Source: Stygiolobus caldivivus
GTDB lineage: Archaea > Thermoproteota > Thermoprotei_A > Sulfolobales > Sulfolobaceae
Assembly: GCF_019704315.1 (NCBI RefSeq)
Contig: NZ_AP024597.1
Coordinates: 1,302,001-1,366,000, forward strand
DNA: 64,000 nt
Reading direction: 5' to 3'
Of the stretch, positions 46,329 to 56,587 are shown one piece after another (position 1 is the first letter of the stretch; the number at the start of each line of letters is the position of its first letter). The position numbers and the translations under genes were made by a program. The notes under the pieces were generated by a model. The model had not been told where the DNA came from and searched no databases. It worked only from the letters and a program-made list of their open reading frames with translations.

Positions 46329-48302
46329 CTATACATTGTCCGTCATATTTATCCCTTTCTTCTTTAACGCGTACTTCACCAAGTATACGGACGTACTCCC
46401 TATATAGTACGGCAGGCCGAAGTGTTCACCGTTAAAGGCGTTTATTTTTGAAGGCTGGTTCCAAGGGTACCTGGCAGAAATTGTCTTCCACTCTTTCTCC
46501 GCTATTTCCAAACCCTCTTTGACCATCCCTTTGAGGATCATGTGTGCCGAGACGGCAAAAGCTACCCTGGGCCAGGAGGACATCATCTGGTCGGTGGTAG
46601 TGTCGATACTGCCGTCGGGGTTTACCGAGTTAACGAGGCAATAAGGTGAGGCCTTACCGTTAAGTTCGTAAATACTCTTTAACGCCCTTACCACTTTGTC
46701 TTCCCCTATTACGTTCCCCAGTCCCAATATGTCGCACCAAAATTCGCCCAATATTTGCGAGTTCATACACGTGTCTTTCCGCCTTTCGCCGTGTTTCCAT
46801 GATATGAAATACCTGCCGTTCCACAACGACTCCATGGTTTCCTTCGCCTTCCGTAAGACCTCTACATAACCGGAGTAGTCGTAACCCAACAGCTCAGAGG
46901 CCTTTATGAACGCCTTTAAGGCACACACGAAGAGTGAGCCCACGTAGGATGAAGCACCGTACATATAAGTCCCGTCGTAAGAGTTGTCGAAACCCCCCTT
47001 TGAGTCCGGTACCCCGTCGTTGTCCTCATCCCTCCTTATGAGCCAGTCTATAACGGCTTTCATCTTCCCGTAATTCCTCTTCAGGAACGCCATATCACCG
47101 GTGAACACGTAGTCCCTATAGACCATGAGCACCCACGTAGGGCCTAAGTCGTTCCACGCATAAGGGTAAGACGCACCGTATATGGGGTCTTCGATACTCT
47201 CCTCTCCCAAATCGTGGGGGACTTCCCCACCCCTTATGAACTCCCCCATGTACTCGTCCATCCTCTTGACGAGTTCGGGAAAGAACTCGAGGAGCGTAAA
47301 CGAAGCACCGTCCCACGTCATCGAACCTATGGTGTTCATCAACAGCGAGATCTCTGGGTCTTCGTAAATCGCTAGCCTACCGTCCTTTGTGAGCCAGCTG
47401 TGGGTTATGACGTACAGGCTGTTCCTGAAGGCTTCGTTCAACCAGTCCCTGCTGTCGTCCAACTCGACGCGGAGGCCCTTAGCGTGTACGTATTCAGCGA
47501 CTTCTACCGCTCCTCCAAACCAGTTCTCGTAGTAGTGCCCATAGGGGTAGTGGTGCGGTCTCCCGTTAAAGTACCAAGAGAGGTAAAACTTCTCCTCCCC
47601 TCGGACTTCTTTCCACACCACCCCCGATATTTCCTCCCTCGCATAGGGCTCTATTCTGTATTTTTCTATCTCCCCTTCATTTTGCAGTCTCTCTAAGTCG
47701 AAGACGCCCAAGTCTTCTATCATCCCCTCCGTCGAGGCCGGTACCCAATGCCTATAACTTATGAAAGAATTACATCCTTCACACCCGAGAAAGACTTCAC
47801 CGTACGCGGGGTCGGACTGTAAAGCCCTTAAATTCTTCATCAGTACCCCGCTTACTTTTCCCCTAACTCTGTAATTTACCCTCCCCCAACGTCTGCTCCC
47901 CGTTATATTGGGGAAGGAGATAGCTATCACCCCGTTACCCCTTACCTCGAACACTATTACGGGTAGGGAGGAGTCCTTCAGGTCGCCCGGGACAAAGGGC
48001 GAATATACTTTGATGGTGAAGTCAGGGTCCTTGATCTTGTATTCCACCTCGGGAAAGAAGGCGTCTGCACGAACTTCCTTGGGGGTCCTGACCGTGGGCT
48101 TTACCTCGGAAGACTTTGCCGGGTCCAACTGCAGGAACGTACGGGTGGAAAGGTCTACTATGTGAAACCCCCTGACCGTCTTCAGGGGCCTACTCCAGTT
48201 ATTCAGGATCGTAATATTGCCTATTGTGAGGCCTTTAAAAAAGTCTATTTTACCTGTCCCTATGGAACCTATCGGGACTCCGCAAGAGTTGGGAAATTCC
48301 AT
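46329..48302 (-). CDS. GH116 glycosidase (paralogue 2)
   Basis: The 657-residue product begins MEFPNSCGVPIGSIGTGKIDF, the family's GVPxGxIGxGK opening. It carries GRLAIYEDPE (nucleophile Glu), WNDLGPTWVLMVYRDYVFTGD and DNSYDGTYMYG (acid/base Asp). No signal peptide is present. It has diverged clearly from paralogue 1, which it faces tail to tail, and differs around the nucleophile (YEDPE against LEGTQ), so substrate preference probably differs. A TATA-like element lies about 25-30 nt upstream on the minus strand (near 48325-48340). Confidence 0.88.
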   Translation of the reverse strand: MEFPNSCGVPIGSIGTGKIDFFKGLTIGNITILNNWSRPLKTVRGFHIVDLSTRTFLQLDPAKSSEVKPTVRTPKEVRADAFFPEVEYKIKDPDFTIKVYSPFVPGDLKDSSLPVIVFEVRGNGVIAISFPNITGSRRWGRVNYRVRGKVSGVLMKNLRALQSDPAYGEVFLGCEGCNSFISYRHWVPASTEGMIEDLGVFDLERLQNEGEIEKYRIEPYAREEISGVVWKEVRGEEKFYLSWYFNGRPHHYPYGHYYENWFGGAVEVAEYVHAKGLRVELDDSRDWLNEAFRNSLYVITHSWLTKDGRLAIYEDPEISLLMNTIGSMTWDGASFTLLEFFPELVKRMDEYMGEFIRGGEVPHDLGEESIEDPIYGASYPYAWNDLGPTWVLMVYRDYVFTGDMAFLKRNYGKMKAVIDWLIRRDEDNDGVPDSKGGFDNSYDGTYMYGASSYVGSLFVCALKAFIKASELLGYDYSGYVEVLRKAKETMESLWNGRYFISWKHGERRKDTCMNSQILGEFWCDILGLGNVIGEDKVVRALKSIYELNGKASPYCLVNSVNPDGSIDTTTDQMMSSWPRVAFAVSAHMILKGMVKEGLEIAEKEWKTISARYPWNQPSKINAFNGEHFGLPYYIGSTSVYLVKYALKKKGINMTDNV

Positions 48303-48379
48303 AATGATAATGATCTCCCCAGCATATTATATTTTAAGCACTAAGCCCCACTGACGGCGGGGCTGAACACTTTTTCACG
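48303..48379. promoter_or_regulatory. Promoter region of GH116 paralogue 2
   Basis: An A/T-rich block (CTTAAAATATAATATGC on the minus strand, about 48325-48341) is placed 25-35 nt before the ATG at 48302. Confidence 0.45.
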
Positions 48380-48580
48380 CTAATAAGGCTTTTTATGTCC
48401 GTTAAGTTAGGGCCTCTCAGCGGACCCCTACTCTGTGTCCAAAAAAGGGCGGTCGCAGGGACGTAGGTAACCTCGTCGGGCCCAGAGGTGCTCCATGACC
48501 CGTTACAGCTGTGTGGTCGAGGGCTAAGCCCCACACCGGTCAAGACCGGTAAACGGTTGAAATTAAGGTGTAGGGACAAA
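48380..48580 (-). repeat. 200-bp inverted repeat, right copy
   Basis: Reverse-strand partner of the segment at 42745-42944. Together the copies bracket the PIG-L gene and two GH116 genes (about 5.4 kb between them). Confidence 0.75.
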
Positions 48581-48926
48581 CGGGGACATTTCAGCACTGA
48601 CGCTTGCTTAAAAGCCGTGGTAGTGGAGGTTAAACCTTGACCATGCCCGCAGAAACACTTATGAAAGGCGGCTTAAGCTTATCTACGTCAAAGACGGGTA
48701 AGCCTTTTCGCGTTAAACGCGGTGCAGTATCGTGTTTGTCGGAGCCCGGTCTAATATCACGGCTTAGCTCATCCGCTTTACCGCTGTTAGGCTTCCCTTT
48801 CACGCCGACTATAAAGAGGTGCCGCTGTGCCTGGTCAGAGCTGGTGTTAAATTGTTACCCCGCCTACTATTTTTCTATGAAAAGGTCTAATTTAGTTTAA
48901 ATACCTAATTAATGTAGTTTATCTTT
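48581..48926. other. Non-coding stretch with promoter
   Basis: Nothing recognised except a TATA-like TTTAAATA (about 48895-48902) placed for a leaderless start of the GH116 gene at 48927. Confidence 0.4.
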
Positions 48927-51482
48927 ATGAAGTACATTCACTCATACGTCCTGGGCTCAGGGGTCCCTTTAGGGGGGCTGGGCACCGGTTCCCTTGAGCT
49001 CAGGGCAGACGGCAGGCTCTATGAGTGGACTATATTTAATAACGGCGGGTACGCTGAAAGGCAAGAGTTCAGGAATACCTACTATATCACAGAGATGGAC
49101 AGCTTTATAGTTGCTAAACAGTCAAAGGTGAGGTTACTCCAAGGGTATAACTACTACCACGGCAGTAGCCCTTATGCCCTCCCCTGGCTTAGGCCCGTAA
49201 GGCAGGTAGAATTTGTAGGTGAACCCCCGTTAGCAACGGCCAAATTCATAGACGACTTTACGGTCGACATGAGGGCTTTTTCTCCCTTTATCCCCCTTGA
49301 TACCAAAAACTCCTCCCTACCGGTAGCTGTCTTCACTCTGTCTTCCACCTCTCCTACGGAGTTCGTCTTCGGTATAAAAAACCCCTTTGAAGGGGGGTCA
49401 ATAAAGCCCGAGGGCGACACCTTGACCTTTTCGGGTAACGTGACACCGGGAGACCCGCGGTATAGGGGTGAGTTATGCCTGAGCGCGATCGCCGACGAAG
49501 TTTCGGGTTACACCACAGGGAAACAACCAGACCAGTACTTTTGGGGTAGGTATAAGAGTGAGGGGGAAATCAACGCCAGCGAAGGCCATTCTTACGGCCT
49601 CCTAAGGGCCAAAGGTAGGGAGGTCACGTTCCTCCTCTCATGGTACTTCCCGAACCACGTACTGTCCGACGGGAGGGTGCTGGGGCACTACTACGAGAAC
49701 TTTTTCACCGGCTGTAAAGGGGTAAACGACTACGTCAGGTCGAACTTAGCGTACCTTAGGGACAAGACCGTACAGTTCCACGACCTGCTTTACAGACCTA
49801 AAGGGGTAGAAGAGTGGGTAGCCGACCTCGTAGGGTCACAGCTCACCACATTGGTTAAGTCCACATGGTTCGGTAAGGACGGCTGGTTCGGCATCTGGGA
49901 GGGGTATTACAATACCGCCGACGAGAGGAAAAACGGTATTTACCCTTACACCGGGGGGCCCGTACACACTGCGTTAAACACTATCGACGTCTTAACTTAC
50001 GCTATCTATTCGCTCCTAGTCCTCTTCCCTGACCTAGCTAAGAGGGTCATGTTACAGACCAACAGCATCACAGAGGGCACCCCGGAACACGTAATTTACT
50101 CCCTAGCGTTCAACGAGAACAGGTCTAGGTTCTTAGATAGGCTGGAAAAAGACCCGTCAATCCCTACCGACTTCGGAAAGCTAAAGGAAACGGTTAACGA
50201 GATAGTCAAGGAGACCGGGAAAGACCCTAAGGGACGGGTAGCCCACTACGTCACCGACGGGTTATACGTCGACGGGTACCAGAGGGTCGACCTCAACCCG
50301 GAATTCGTCTTAATGTGGTACCTCATAAGCAAGATGACCGGGGACACGGAGTTCTTAAGAGGGCTTTACGAAAAGGCTTCCCTAGCTATCGAGACTACCT
50401 TTAAGACCCAGACCTTGGACGGGCTCATCTACCACTCACTACCTGCAGGACTTGAGTGGATAAGGTACGTCTATTCGGTGCTGGGGAGGTTACCCAGACC
50501 TGATAGCAGTAACGCGTACGGCCTCTTGGCGAGGGACTTATTGCCCCTTTCGATCCAGACTTACGACGACTGGACTATGCTTGGTATATCGTCATTTACT
50601 TCGATACTCTGGATCGCTTCCCTCCAGGCTTTTAATGAGGCGTCGGAGGTCTTAGGTAAACACGCCGGTTATGAGTACGAAAAGCTGGTACAAAAACTAG
50701 AGGAGTACTTGTGGAACGGGGAATACTTCGACTTATGGTTCGACCCCTTGTCCGGCTTTAGAGATAAGGCGTCTTGTGCGTCCCAACTACTGGGGCACTG
50801 GTACTCCACCTTACTGGGGGCTAAGTTCCTAGAGGACGAGATAGTCAAAAAGGCCTTGGAGTCAATAATAAAGTACAACCTCAAGGAAGAAGAAGGGGTT
50901 ATTAACGGGGCTTACCCCGACGGCTACAGGCCGTTAGGGAGGGCTTACCGGAACCCCCTTAACCTGCCTTCCAGTCCCCAATTTGATACCCCTTGGTCGG
51001 GTGTGGAATTTTACGTAGCTTCCCACTTGGTCATGGAAGGGAAAGTGGAAGACGCTAAGAGGGTATTGAGGGAGGTGTACGACAGGTACGCTGTTGCCGG
51101 TAACTTCTGGGACCACTTGGAATGGGGTTCCCACTATATGAGACCGCTTTCCGCCCTTACACTGGTCCCGGCTTTCGAGGGGCTGACCTACGACGGTTTC
51201 TCTAAGACAATTACCATAACCCCGCCGGTAGACGAAATAACATGGGCCCTCCTACTCCCTTCAGGGTGGGGGAAGTTAGAGTACAGTGGAAAAGGGGTAA
51301 AGTTAGAAGTCATTAAAGGTGAGGTCGGGGTCAAAAGGCTCAGGCTTAAAAAAGACCCTGTTGAGGTCAGGTTTAACGGCGAGAAAGTCGGCTTCAAAGT
51401 GTCGGGAGCAGTTGAGCTTGAAAGAGAAGTCATCGCCAAAGAAGGGGACGAGGTCCAAATACTTTTCGCGGAGGGACAGTGA
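48927..51482 (+). CDS. GH116 glycosidase (paralogue 3, long form)
   Basis: The 851-residue product is the longest of the three GH116 enzymes and nearest in length to characterised family members. Motifs: [16 protein letters not shown] at the start, [12 protein letters not shown] (nucleophile Glu), [17 protein letters not shown], and [12 protein letters not shown] (acid/base Asp in TYDDW). The C-terminal 120 residues form a beta domain ([20 protein letters not shown]). No signal peptide. Overlap and spacing place an SDR dehydrogenase gene immediately after it, so released sugar could be oxidised directly. Confidence 0.88.
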   Translation: MKYIHSYVLGSGVPLGGLGTGSLELRADGRLYEWTIFNNGGYAERQEFRNTYYITEMDSFIVAKQSKVRLLQGYNYYHGSSPYALPWLRPVRQVEFVGEPPLATAKFIDDFTVDMRAFSPFIPLDTKNSSLPVAVFTLSSTSPTEFVFGIKNPFEGGSIKPEGDTLTFSGNVTPGDPRYRGELCLSAIADEVSGYTTGKQPDQYFWGRYKSEGEINASEGHSYGLLRAKGREVTFLLSWYFPNHVLSDGRVLGHYYENFFTGCKGVNDYVRSNLAYLRDKTVQFHDLLYRPKGVEEWVADLVGSQLTTLVKSTWFGKDGWFGIWEGYYNTADERKNGIYPYTGGPVHTALNTIDVLTYAIYSLLVLFPDLAKRVMLQTNSITEGTPEHVIYSLAFNENRSRFLDRLEKDPSIPTDFGKLKETVNEIVKETGKDPKGRVAHYVTDGLYVDGYQRVDLNPEFVLMWYLISKMTGDTEFLRGLYEKASLAIETTFKTQTLDGLIYHSLPAGLEWIRYVYSVLGRLPRPDSSNAYGLLARDLLPLSIQTYDDWTMLGISSFTSILWIASLQAFNEASEVLGKHAGYEYEKLVQKLEEYLWNGEYFDLWFDPLSGFRDKASCASQLLGHWYSTLLGAKFLEDEIVKKALESIIKYNLKEEEGVINGAYPDGYRPLGRAYRNPLNLPSSPQFDTPWSGVEFYVASHLVMEGKVEDAKRVLREVYDRYAVAGNFWDHLEWGSHYMRPLSALTLVPAFEGLTYDGFSKTITITPPVDEITWALLLPSGWGKLEYSGKGVKLEVIKGEVGVKRLRLKKDPVEVRFNGEKVGFKVSGAVELEREVIAKEGDEVQILFAEGQ

Positions 51483-51483
51483 G

Positions 51484-52236
51484 ATGGAGGTCTCGCTCAG
51501 GGGTAAGACGTGCCTTATAACCGGGGCTACACACGGTATAGGGCTAACCACGGCTAAACTCTTTTCGGAACTAGGCGCCAGAGTGATAGGTATAGGGAGG
51601 AACGTCCCCGAAGTGAATAAGGGGGTCGAGTTCGTAAAGCTGGACCTGACTTCAAGGGCTGACGTACTGTCCTTTATCGAGAGGTATAAGAGGGAGGTCG
51701 GCGTAATCGACGTACTTATAAACAACGCCTCCGTTAATTCAAGGTACTCCGTACTCGACATTACCCTCGAAGAGCTGGACAGAATGATAGAGCTCGAGGT
51801 AGTCTCCCCTATCCTCCTGTCGAGGATGGCCGCCGAGCTCATGATAAAGAATAAGGTGAAGGGAAAGATAATAAACGTGTCGGCGATCCAAGCTTATAAG
51901 CCGTTAGAGAGTTCCTTAGCTTATTCCACCGTGAAGGGCGCATTAATTTCCATGTCGAGGAGCCTCGCCGTCGACCTGGGGAAATACGGTATACAAGTGA
52001 TAACGGTGCTACCGGGCCCCGTTTACACTAAGGGAGAAGAGGTCCCGGAAGACCTAGATAGGAGGGCGGCGACACTGTTGAGGAGGATGGGCAGGCCCCA
52101 AGAGGTAGCCCGGTTGCTGGCGTTTCTGTCGTCCGACCTCAACACCTTCATAACCGGTAGCGAAATAATAATCGACGGGGGGAGGCTGATAAGCAGGAGG
52201 CCCGACCCTGACGAGATAACTTCTGGAAAAGTCTAG
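51484..52236 (+). CDS. Short-chain dehydrogenase/reductase
   Basis: I start at ATG 51484, one base after the GH116 stop. The frame is open further upstream but overlaps the glycosidase. The 250-residue product has TGATHGIG (Rossmann Gly motif), NNAS (NNAG-type), INVSAIQ (catalytic Ser), and YSTVKGA (catalytic Tyr and Lys), and ends in a GSEIIIDGG segment. All SDR catalytic residues are present. It is co-transcribed with a GH116 gene and probably acts on a sugar or polyol; the substrate cannot be read from sequence. Confidence 0.88.
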   Translation: MEVSLRGKTCLITGATHGIGLTTAKLFSELGARVIGIGRNVPEVNKGVEFVKLDLTSRADVLSFIERYKREVGVIDVLINNASVNSRYSVLDITLEELDRMIELEVVSPILLSRMAAELMIKNKVKGKIINVSAIQAYKPLESSLAYSTVKGALISMSRSLAVDLGKYGIQVITVLPGPVYTKGEEVPEDLDRRAATLLRRMGRPQEVARLLAFLSSDLNTFITGSEIIIDGGRLISRRPDPDEITSGKV

Positions 52237-52493
52237 GGAAGATGCAGGACAGTTAACGTCGGGGTAATAAACCTCCTACGGTTGCAAACCCGGCTCTGCT
52301 AAAGGCGAAGTATGTGGGGCCTAAAAATTGGGGTACGAGACGCACTACACGCTAAAGCCTCTACAGAGTTACGCCGCGGGTAAACCTAAGTTTGTGACCG
52401 TCGGAGATAGAGAGAGGGAGAAAGAAAAAGAAAAAGAAGAAAAAGAATTAGGGCTCATTATTTATAAAGAGGCGTGTACTATAGAGAGGTATA

Positions 52494-54398
52494 ATGAGTT
52501 TCAACCCTTCCCTCTCAAAAATAGTTTTTCAAGACCGAGAATGTATACCCAAGTTAGTAAGCGAATCTACGCTCTATTCCCTTTATGACGCTTGTGGTAA
52601 CAACGTGCTCCTCCTCAGGGACGGGTCTAAGTTAGGGGTAAGGTCACCTTCAGCCTTCACAAAGGCTGAAGTCCGGTTCGACGTTAGGGCCGAGGAGTTC
52701 CTAGCCCTGACCTTAGCGCCCATAGTAAAATACGGGACGGGGTATAAGTATTATAATGAACTTTACACCTACGGTAAGACCAGTGCCCAAAGTCCCGCTA
52801 ACGTGGTCTACCCGGATTACGTGGAGTTCAGCAGCTACAACGATATAAACGAAAAGGCGACACCTTGCTGGACATACGCATATACCTCCAGAGAACTGCA
52901 TAAGGTAATTTATCCCACAGTCGCAGTCCTCCTGAAAAAGGAGAAATACGAGGCGTATGTCGTAAACAGTGCTCATGGCCTCCACCCGTCACTGACCGAT
53001 AACGGCCTCCTCATTGAAGGGCACTCGACCCCCGGGACTCTAACGTGGGTGTTGTTTAGGGGCGAAAACGAAGACCCTTACTCGGCTATAAGGGAGGCAT
53101 TTGTGGAGATGAGCAAGTACTCTACGGTGAAGTTAAGGGAAGAAAAGCCGAGGCCTAAGGTCTTAGGGAAGTTAGGTTGGTGCTCGTGGAACGCCTTCCT
53201 GACAAATGTCAGTGAAGAGGAGGTGGTTAAAACGGTCAGGGGGTTAAAAGACCGCGGGGTAAAGTTAGGGTACGTCCTCATAGACGACGGGTGGCAGGAG
53301 AGGGGTGAAGACTTGGTATTGTTATCCTTAGACCCGGATAAGCGTAAGTTCCCTAGGGGCTTTCCTAAACTAAGGGAGGAAGTGGGGACGGAGGGTTTCG
53401 GCCTATGGCTCACCATAAACCTTTATTGGAAGGGGTTTTCCGAAAAAGTGAAGGAGGAGTTAGGTGAAGGAGAGGCTAACACACGTAACGGAGTCCCCGA
53501 CGACTTAAACAGGGCTTTGACCCTCTACCATAACCTCTTCAGGAGGATAAAGGGGTGGGGTTTCTCTTTTGTCAAGGTAGACAACCAGTGGTCGGTCAGG
53601 TTAAAAGAATCTCCTGAAAACATCCAGCTGGCTTTACAGCTCTCAGCTTACGGGAACGGCCTCGAGGTGCTCAACTGCATGTCTATGGTGCCCGAGTGTT
53701 ATTCGCACTATTTTTTGAGTAACATAATGAGGACTTCCACAGACTACATACCCATGTGGAAAGAAGCGGGGAAGCTACACATACTGTTTAACGCGTATAA
53801 CTCCCTCTTTTTCAGTAACATAGTGTACCCGGACTACGACATGTTCTCGTCTTACGACCCCTATGCCCTAGCCCACTTAATAGCGAGGGTGTTCAGCGGG
53901 GGGCCTATCTACATCACAGATAGGGATGCGGAAAAGACCGATGTAGGGCTGTTACGTAAGGTGATGGTGGGTGACGGGGTCTCGACTGTAGATTTCCCCG
54001 GTGTGGTCACAAGGGACTTACTCTTCCGCAACCCCTACAAAGAGGAAAAACTGCTCAAAATCGCGTCTAAGTCTAACGGTATCCCCGTCTTGGGGGCGAT
54101 TAACGTTAACGAAGGGGGGAAAGTCATAAAGGACAGGGTGGACTTGAGCGACTTCCCCTTCCCGATAGAGGGTGAGGACTTAATGTACTATAAGGTCTTA
54201 AGGCAGGAGTACGGTGACGCTAATGACCTCACTCTGGAGCTCGGTGAAATGGAAGGTGAGGTAGTGGTGATAGCGGAAAGGGGCACACCCATAGGCTTTA
54301 AAGGGTACCTCTTACCGCCCTCGACCCTCAAGAGTGACCTAAAGAAAGGCACAATGATTATTTTAGACGACCCCCTCAGAGAGGTTGAAATGAAGTGA
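52494..54398 (+). CDS. GH36 alpha-galactosidase-like glycosidase
   Basis: The 634-residue product matches the GH36 family, including the archaeal GalS-type enzymes. It has WCSWNAFLTNV, IDDGWQ, GLWLTINLYWKG, then FVKVDNQ (nucleophile Asp) and MRTSTDYIPMW (acid/base Asp). The N-terminal third is a beta domain and there is no signal peptide. Related plant raffinose synthases belong to the same clan, so transglycosylation is possible. A TATA box (ATTTATAAAG, about 52459-52468) sits 26-35 nt before the ATG, giving a leaderless start. Confidence 0.87.
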   Translation: MSFNPSLSKIVFQDRECIPKLVSESTLYSLYDACGNNVLLLRDGSKLGVRSPSAFTKAEVRFDVRAEEFLALTLAPIVKYGTGYKYYNELYTYGKTSAQSPANVVYPDYVEFSSYNDINEKATPCWTYAYTSRELHKVIYPTVAVLLKKEKYEAYVVNSAHGLHPSLTDNGLLIEGHSTPGTLTWVLFRGENEDPYSAIREAFVEMSKYSTVKLREEKPRPKVLGKLGWCSWNAFLTNVSEEEVVKTVRGLKDRGVKLGYVLIDDGWQERGEDLVLLSLDPDKRKFPRGFPKLREEVGTEGFGLWLTINLYWKGFSEKVKEELGEGEANTRNGVPDDLNRALTLYHNLFRRIKGWGFSFVKVDNQWSVRLKESPENIQLALQLSAYGNGLEVLNCMSMVPECYSHYFLSNIMRTSTDYIPMWKEAGKLHILFNAYNSLFFSNIVYPDYDMFSSYDPYALAHLIARVFSGGPIYITDRDAEKTDVGLLRKVMVGDGVSTVDFPGVVTRDLLFRNPYKEEKLLKIASKSNGIPVLGAINVNEGGKVIKDRVDLSDFPFPIEGEDLMYYKVLRQEYGDANDLTLELGEMEGEVVVIAERGTPIGFKGYLLPPSTLKSDLKKGTMIILDDPLREVEMK

Positions 54399-55137
54399 GG
54401 GGCCGATAAAAACGGCTAACCCTTTAAAGGGTGACGTAACCTCTCGGCATGGGGGTCAGAAACAGTTTAGCACTTTAGCTTATGACCGTGTATCACTTTA
54501 CGTAAAACCCTTGCGTCGATACCTTTTCACCAATTAGGTCGGGGCTATTACATACTCCATTATTAAGAGTCGGGGATCGTAATGTAGTGACTGAGCTATA
54601 AAGACTCCTCACAGTACTTAAGGCATATTAAGTCCTTGTCCCGCGCCACAGCTCCAAGTTGAGGTCTTTCTGCTCGGTTTATAGCTTAATAACGACGTTA
54701 AGTGGGGGTCTCTAACTTGTCCTTTGCTAATTGTAATTCTCTCTATTAATATAATTCAGTACACAAATAATGCAATTTATACTAAAATATCCTGTATTAT
54801 TAAAATTATAAACCGATCATCATCTTACGCTTTTACACGGTTTCATGTATTAGTACCGCAATATGTATCTTGTGATGGCCACACCCTACTAAGTCACACG
54901 GGATTCACAAAAGGGCCGTGAAAGGCCCTTAAGTGTTCGTCCACGAATTGCACTAATTCGAGGGAAAATATTTCAATTTACAATGAATCCCCCAGCGGGC
55001 CTCGAACAACACAAGCGTAACTCACCTATTCACTTTAATATATAAATTATTTTGAACGAAATACTTGATCATAAGTCATGTTGTATACTATTACGTATAT
55101 AATGAAGATATATTAATTTGCAATATAATTTATATTT
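54399..55137. other. Non-coding stretch
   Basis: No supported gene. The second half is A/T-rich. A small perfect hairpin, AAGGGCCGTGAAAGGCCCTT (about 54911-54930), may be a terminator or a degenerate repeat; 54725-54770 shares ATATAATTCAGT with 16995-17010. The promoter of the next gene is near 55105-55115. Confidence 0.4.
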
Positions 55138-55425
55138 ATGCCGAAAGGCCTAGTCCACTCCAAAAACGACGACGTATGCGTAGCCACCACAGACATAAGA
55201 AAGGGGGAAGAAGTTATCTGCGCATATTTGGAAAACCCCTCGTCTTATGTCATAGTTAAAAGCGAGTCCGACATACCCTTAGGCCACAAGATAGCCCTAA
55301 GGGATATTAGAAAAGGAGAAAAAGTCCTCAAATACGACAGAGTAATAGGGGTAGCGACACAAGACATAAGGAAAGGAGAACACGTGCACGTCCACAACAT
55401 CAAGTCATTGAGGTGGGGGAAATGA
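55138..55425 (+). CDS. SAF-domain protein, small subunit of UxaA-type dehydratase
   Basis: The 95-residue product is a SAF-like domain (VHSKNDDVCVATTDIRKGEEV). In bacterial altronate dehydratase this domain forms the N-terminus of one chain; here it is a separate gene. DIRKGE occurs three times. Its stop overlaps the start of the large subunit by 4 nt (ATGA), so the two are translated together and probably form one enzyme. Confidence 0.82.
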   Translation: MPKGLVHSKNDDVCVATTDIRKGEEVICAYLENPSSYVIVKSESDIPLGHKIALRDIRKGEKVLKYDRVIGVATQDIRKGEHVHVHNIKSLRWGK

Positions 55426-56585
55426 CCTCTACCATAAAGGCTTATGTAAGGGAAAACGGGGCAGTAGGGGTAAGAAACCACGTCCTCGTCTTACCTTTAG
55501 ACGACCTATCCAACACCGCGGCCACGGGGGTAGCTAAGTTAATAAGGGGGACTACAGTGATCCCCCACCCTTACGGCAGGCTACAGTTCGGCCGAGACCT
55601 CGACTTACTGTTCCACATACTCTCAGGGACAGGGGCTAACCCCAACGTAGCGGGGGTGATAGTCATTGGCATTGAAGAAAACTGGGCAAACAAAGTAGCG
55701 GACGAAATAGCGAAGACCGGGAAGCCCGTAGAGGTCTTCCCGATAGAGGGAAACGGCGACTTAAGGACGATAGAAAAAGCGTCGAGAAAGGCACTGGAAA
55801 TGGTACAAGAAGCCAGTGAAAAACAGAGGACGGAAGTAGACATATCTTCGGTCGTTATGAGTATTAAGTGCGGGGAATCCGATACCACTTCGGGCCTCGC
55901 CTCCAACCCGGCTGTAGGTGTAGTAGTCGACAGGATGGTAGACCAAGGGGCTACGGTCATGTTCGGCGAGACTTCAGAACTCACCGGTGCGGAAGACATA
56001 GTCGCGGACAAAATGGCCACACCGGAACTCAGGGAGAAGTTCATGAAGGTCTTCAGAGAGTACACGGAGGTCATAGAGAGGGAAGGAGTAGACCTCTTAG
56101 GGTCCCAGCCCACTCAGGGGAACATAAAGGGCGGGCTGTCAACCATCGAAGAAAAGGCTTTGGGGAACATCCAGAAGCTGGGGCACAGGAAAGTCAACTG
56201 CGTCTTGGACTACCTAGACCAGCTGGAAAGGGGGAAAGGTGGGACTCTGTGCTTCGTAAACACGTCCTCAGCTGCAGCTGAAGCCGTGACACTGTTCGCC
56301 GCTAAAGGGTCGGTAGTCCACTTGTTCACCACCGGTCAGGGTAACGTAGTAGGGCACCCCCTTATCCCGGTGATAAAGATAACAGCTAACCCCAAGACCG
56401 CCGCCCAGATGAGCGAACACATAGACGTAGACGTCTCCGACTTACTAGACCTGAAGATTTCATTAGAGGAGGCGGGTGAGAGGGTATATAAGTACATGCT
56501 CAGGGTCCTGAACGGGAGGTTGACTAGGGCTGAAGTCCTCCAACACGACGAGTTCTCCCCGATTAAACTGTACATAAGTGCGTGA
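55422..56585 (+). CDS. UxaA-type altronate/galactarate dehydratase large subunit
   Basis: The 387-residue product starts at ATG 55422, preceded by GGTGGGGG as ribosome-binding site. It is the catalytic C-terminal part of the UxaA/GarD family of iron-dependent sugar-acid dehydratases: GAVGVRNHVLVLPL at the start, SIKCGESDTTSGLASNPAVG with the conserved Cys, and GNIKGGLSTIEEKALG. These enzymes dehydrate altronate or galactarate to 2-keto-3-deoxy acids. The substrate here is not fixed. It sits in a four-gene operon with an enolase-superfamily dehydratase and a GntR-type regulator. Confidence 0.87.
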   Translation: MTSTIKAYVRENGAVGVRNHVLVLPLDDLSNTAATGVAKLIRGTTVIPHPYGRLQFGRDLDLLFHILSGTGANPNVAGVIVIGIEENWANKVADEIAKTGKPVEVFPIEGNGDLRTIEKASRKALEMVQEASEKQRTEVDISSVVMSIKCGESDTTSGLASNPAVGVVVDRMVDQGATVMFGETSELTGAEDIVADKMATPELREKFMKVFREYTEVIEREGVDLLGSQPTQGNIKGGLSTIEEKALGNIQKLGHRKVNCVLDYLDQLERGKGGTLCFVNTSSAAAEAVTLFAAKGSVVHLFTTGQGNVVGHPLIPVIKITANPKTAAQMSEHIDVDVSDLLDLKISLEEAGERVYKYMLRVLNGRLTRAEVLQHDEFSPIKLYISA

Positions 56586-56587
56586 GA

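Noticed and set aside
42790-48597. 70- and 87-codon frames in the inverted repeats
   Set aside because: They share only NLTDIKSLI and differ elsewhere by frame-breaking changes, so I list the DNA as a repeat and not as genes.
52328-52588. 86-codon frame before the GH36 gene
   Set aside because: It overlaps the GH36 start and its TATA box, and half of it is a KEKEKEEKE low-complexity run. The head may be a gene fragment but is not supported.
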